In this document: in pieces, positions 6,314 to 7,551 of the stretch
How the letters are laid out: every line of letters begins with the position of its first letter
Numbering within the stretch: the first letter of the stretch is position 1
DNA from: Deltaproteobacteria bacterium
GTDB lineage: Bacteria > Myxococcota_A > Bradymonadia > UBA7976 > VGTA01
DNA: 7,551 nucleotides
Assembly (NCBI GenBank): GCA_016874875.1
Contig: VGTA01000146.1
Coordinates: 1-7,551, forward strand
Direction of reading: 5' to 3'
Notes under the pieces: model-generated
What the model saw: only the letters and a program-made list of their open reading frames with translations
Database searches by the model: none
What the model was told of the DNA's origin: nothing
Made by a program: the position numbers and the translations under genes

Positions 6314-6796
6314 ATGTCACGAGAACTCAAGACCCCGCAGGGGGCGCCCGACGCCCTCAAGCACCTAGGGCGCGTGAGCGCGCTGCCGCAGTCCCCCGAG
6401 GAGGCGGAGCTCGAGCGGGTGCCCAACCCGCACCCGGGCGCCCTCTACGCGGTGCGCTTTACGCAGCCCGAGTTCACCTCGCTGTGCCCCGTGACCGCGC
6501 AGCCCGATTTCGCCCACATCGTGCTCGACTATGTGCCAGGGGGCTGGCTCGTGGAGTCCAAGTCGCTCAAGCTCTACTTTGGGAGCTACCGCAACCACGC
6601 CGCCTTCCACGAGGCCTGCACCGTGCAGATCGGCAAGGACCTCGCGGCGCTCTTGTCGCCGCGGTGGATTCGGGTGTGCGGGTTCTGGTATCCGCGCGGC
6701 GGGATGCCCATCGACGTGTTCTGGCAGGAGGGGGAGGTGCCCAAGGGGGTGTGGGCGCCCGACCCGGGGGTGTCGCCGTATCGGGGGCGCGGCTGA
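6314..6796 (+). CDS. queF: NADPH-dependent 7-cyano-7-deazaguanine (preQ0) reductase
   Basis: QueF reduces the nitrile of preQ0 to the aminomethyl group of preQ1 using two NADPH, the step before preQ1 is inserted into tRNA on the way to queuosine. It acts in the cytosol. The 160-aa length is that of the short unimodular (YkvM-type) class with a tunnel fold. Visible landmarks are FTSLCPVTAQPDFA (54-67), with nucleophile Cys58 and general acid Asp65; the QueF signature ESKSLKLY (81-88); and YRNHAAFHE (92-100), with substrate-pocket His99 and Glu100. The C-terminal IDVFW and PYRGRG segments resemble short proteobacterial QueF proteins. The family usually has VTGQPD; this protein has Ala62 in place of Gly. 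No other queuosine gene (queC, queD, queE, tgt, queA) is in the window, and I see no preQ1 riboswitch in the 27-base leader, so expression probably follows the upstream gene. Confidence 0.96.
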   Translation: MSRELKTPQGAPDALKHLGRVSALPQSPEEAELERVPNPHPGALYAVRFTQPEFTSLCPVTAQPDFAHIVLDYVPGGWLVESKSLKLYFGSYRNHAAFHEACTVQIGKDLAALLSPRWIRVCGFWYPRGGMPIDVFWQEGEVPKGVWAPDPGVSPYRGRG

Positions 6797-6804
6797 GGGG
6801 GCGC

Positions 6805-6820
6805 GCGTCATGAATGACGC
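6805..6820 (+). terminator. Inverted repeat just after queF, possible terminator or processing hairpin
   Basis: GCGTCAT (6805-6811) and ATGACGC (6814-6820) are perfect 7-base complements separated by GA, starting 8 bases after the queF stop. In RNA the practical form is a 5-bp stem, GCGTC/GACGC, with a 6-base loop. The downstream sequence has only scattered T residues and no T-run, so intrinsic termination is uncertain. Its position at a gene end makes a 3'-end role plausible. Confidence 0.4.
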
Positions 6821-6850
6821 TTGCCTTCTGGCGAGCCTTTGCGCACGCTG

Positions 6851-6860
6851 AGGGCGCCCT
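6851..6860. repeat. 10-bp perfect palindrome upstream of the M15 peptidase gene
   Basis: AGGGCGCCCT is fully self-complementary and lies about 30 bases before the M15 start. It could be a half of a terminator stem or a dimeric operator. In DNA this rich in G+C, short GC palindromes also arise by chance, and no clear promoter elements flank it. Confidence 0.25.
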
Positions 6861-6878
6861 GAGCTGACTCTGAGAGAC

Positions 6879-6883
6879 GGGAG
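6879..6883 (+). promoter_or_regulatory. Ribosome binding site favouring the second ATG of the M15 gene
   Basis: GGGAG directly abuts an ATG at 6884 (no spacing) but lies 6 bases before a second in-frame ATG at 6890. The second ATG is therefore the better start. The two differ by two residues only. Confidence 0.55.
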
Positions 6884-6889
6884 ATGTCT

Positions 6890-7551
6890 ATGTTGACGTC
6901 CGAGCTCCCCCCGCGCGCCGCCCTGAGCGGCGCGCTCGTGTGCGCGTGCGTGTGCGCGCTCGCGTGCTCGCTGCCCCGCCTCGCCGCCGCGCAGGAGGCG
7001 CCGCCGCCGCCGCCGGTGAGCGACGTCGAGGGGCGCTGCCTCGAGGACCACGTCGCCCACGAGGCGGCCCTCGAGGCGGCCCTCGACGCCTATGGCCCCA
7101 AGCCGAGCGACGTGGACTGCTCTGAGCGGCAGGACACGGGGTACCGCGATGGGCGGGCGTTCACGATCACGGTGGTGACGGTGGACGGGGAGCCCGTGGA
7201 GCGGGAGACGGCGAACGCCTACTGGGTGATGAGGCAGGCGGCGGCGGCGGACGGGGTCAACATCCGCATCAGCTCCGGGTTTAGGACCCAGGCCGAGCAG
7301 CAGTACTTCTATGACTGCTATCGCAACTGCAACTGCAACAGCTGCAACCTCGCCGCGCGCCCCGGCTACAGCAACCACCAGAGCGGGCACGCCCTCGACC
7401 TCAACACGTCGGCGAGCGGGGTGCTGCGCTGGCTCAACAGCAACGGCGCGCGCTTTGGGTTCACGCGCACGGTGCCGAGCGAGGACTGGCACTGGGAGTG
7501 GTGGGGCGGCGGGCCGGGGGGGGGGGGGGGCGGGGCCCCCGAGTGGGCGCC
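6890..7551 (+). CDS. Secreted M15-family (VanY/LdcB-like) zinc peptidase, 3' end cut by window
   Basis: This is a probable D-Ala-D-Ala or L,D-type carboxypeptidase acting on peptidoglycan stem peptides outside the cytoplasm. The frame is open to the right edge, so the C-terminus is missing. Counted from the ATG at 6890, a hydrophobic signal segment (12-34) ends in LPRLAAA before Gln35, a signal peptidase I-type site. A Pro-rich spacer follows. The catalytic core shows SSGFRT (128-133) with Arg132 for substrate carboxylate binding, SNHQSGHALD (161-170) with zinc ligands His163 and Asp170, and EDWHWE (198-203) with catalytic Glu198 and zinc ligand His201. All core residues of the family are present. 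Six cysteines remain after the signal peptide (50, 77, 143, 147, 149, 152), four of them clustered just before the zinc motif. Past the core the chain becomes Gly-rich, encoded partly by a run of 15 G. The signal segment itself contains four Cys (18, 20, 22, 26), but none has a good lipobox. The gap from queF (about 90 bases, with inverted repeats) suggests independent transcription. Confidence 0.88.
   Translation, partial: MLTSELPPRAALSGALVCACVCALACSLPRLAAAQEAPPPPPVSDVEGRCLEDHVAHEAALEAALDAYGPKPSDVDCSERQDTGYRDGRAFTITVVTVDGEPVERETANAYWVMRQAAAADGVNIRISSGFRTQAEQQYFYDCYRNCNCNSCNLAARPGYSNHQSGHALDLNTSASGVLRWLNSNGARFGFTRTVPSEDWHWEWWGGGPGGGGGGAPEWA
7061..7084 (+). repeat. 12-bp direct duplication in the M15 gene
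   Basis: GAGGCGGCCCTC occurs twice in tandem (7061-7072, 7073-7084), encoding Glu-Ala-Ala-Leu twice. It looks like a small in-frame slippage duplication in a helical segment of the N-terminal region. Confidence 0.7.
7516..7530 (+). repeat. Homopolymer of 15 G in the M15 coding frame
   Basis: Fifteen consecutive G residues start 13 codons after His201 of the active site and encode a Gly tract (Pro followed by six Gly with the flanking bases). Runs this long are prone both to replication slippage and to sequencing or assembly error, so the reading frame beyond this point is less certain than elsewhere. Confidence 0.95.

Noticed and set aside
6907..6967. Lipoprotein signal (lipobox) in the M15 peptidase
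   Set aside because: Cysteines at 18, 20, 22 and 26 lie in the hydrophobic segment, but none is preceded by a good Leu-(Ala/Ser)-(Gly/Ala) pattern, and an AAA-Gln signal peptidase I site follows.
6365..7492. 375-codon open frame on the minus strand opposite queF and the M15 gene
   Set aside because: It covers two well-supported plus-strand genes and their intergenic gap, shows no family motif, and is a composition artefact.

Overview
The window is very G+C-rich DNA (about three-quarters G+C by eye). Genes are tightly packed, and almost all codons end in G or C. The gene content points to a Gram-negative bacterium: secreted proteins with signal peptides, a 12-helix RND exporter, a unimodular preQ0 reductase and a DD-peptidase-like zinc enzyme. 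The base composition and the InhA-like M6 protease would suit a myxobacterial or bradymonad-type lineage, but this is an inference from style, not a sequence match.

Layout. At the left edge, the first codons of a minus-strand gene run off the window. They have their own ribosome binding site and a well-spaced sigma-70-type promoter. To the right of these the plus-strand genes begin: (1) a secreted M6 metalloprotease of the immune inhibitor A type, for which I choose a TTG start at 194; (2) an RND/MMPL-superfamily exporter whose ATG lies 8 bases after the protease stop; (3) a small class I SAM-dependent methyltransferase; (4) queF, the preQ0 reductase of queuosine synthesis; (5) the 5' part of a secreted M15 (VanY/LdcB-like) peptidase, cut by the right edge.

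The protease and exporter look translationally coupled. The methyltransferase follows after a 46-base gap holding a GC hairpin, and queF follows after 27 bases. The M15 gene follows after about 90 bases containing two inverted repeats, and may be a separate unit. No single pathway joins all five. Two genes act on extracellular or periplasmic substrates (M6, M15), one moves an unknown substrate across the inner membrane (RND), and two are cytosolic (methyltransferase, QueF).

Points of most interest: the M6/RND pairing; two six-unit 9-bp tandem repeats in different loops of the exporter; a four-cysteine cluster inserted in the M15 domain just before its zinc motif; and a run of 15 G in the M15 coding frame just after its active site. 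I see no CRISPR array, transposon, tRNA or rRNA.
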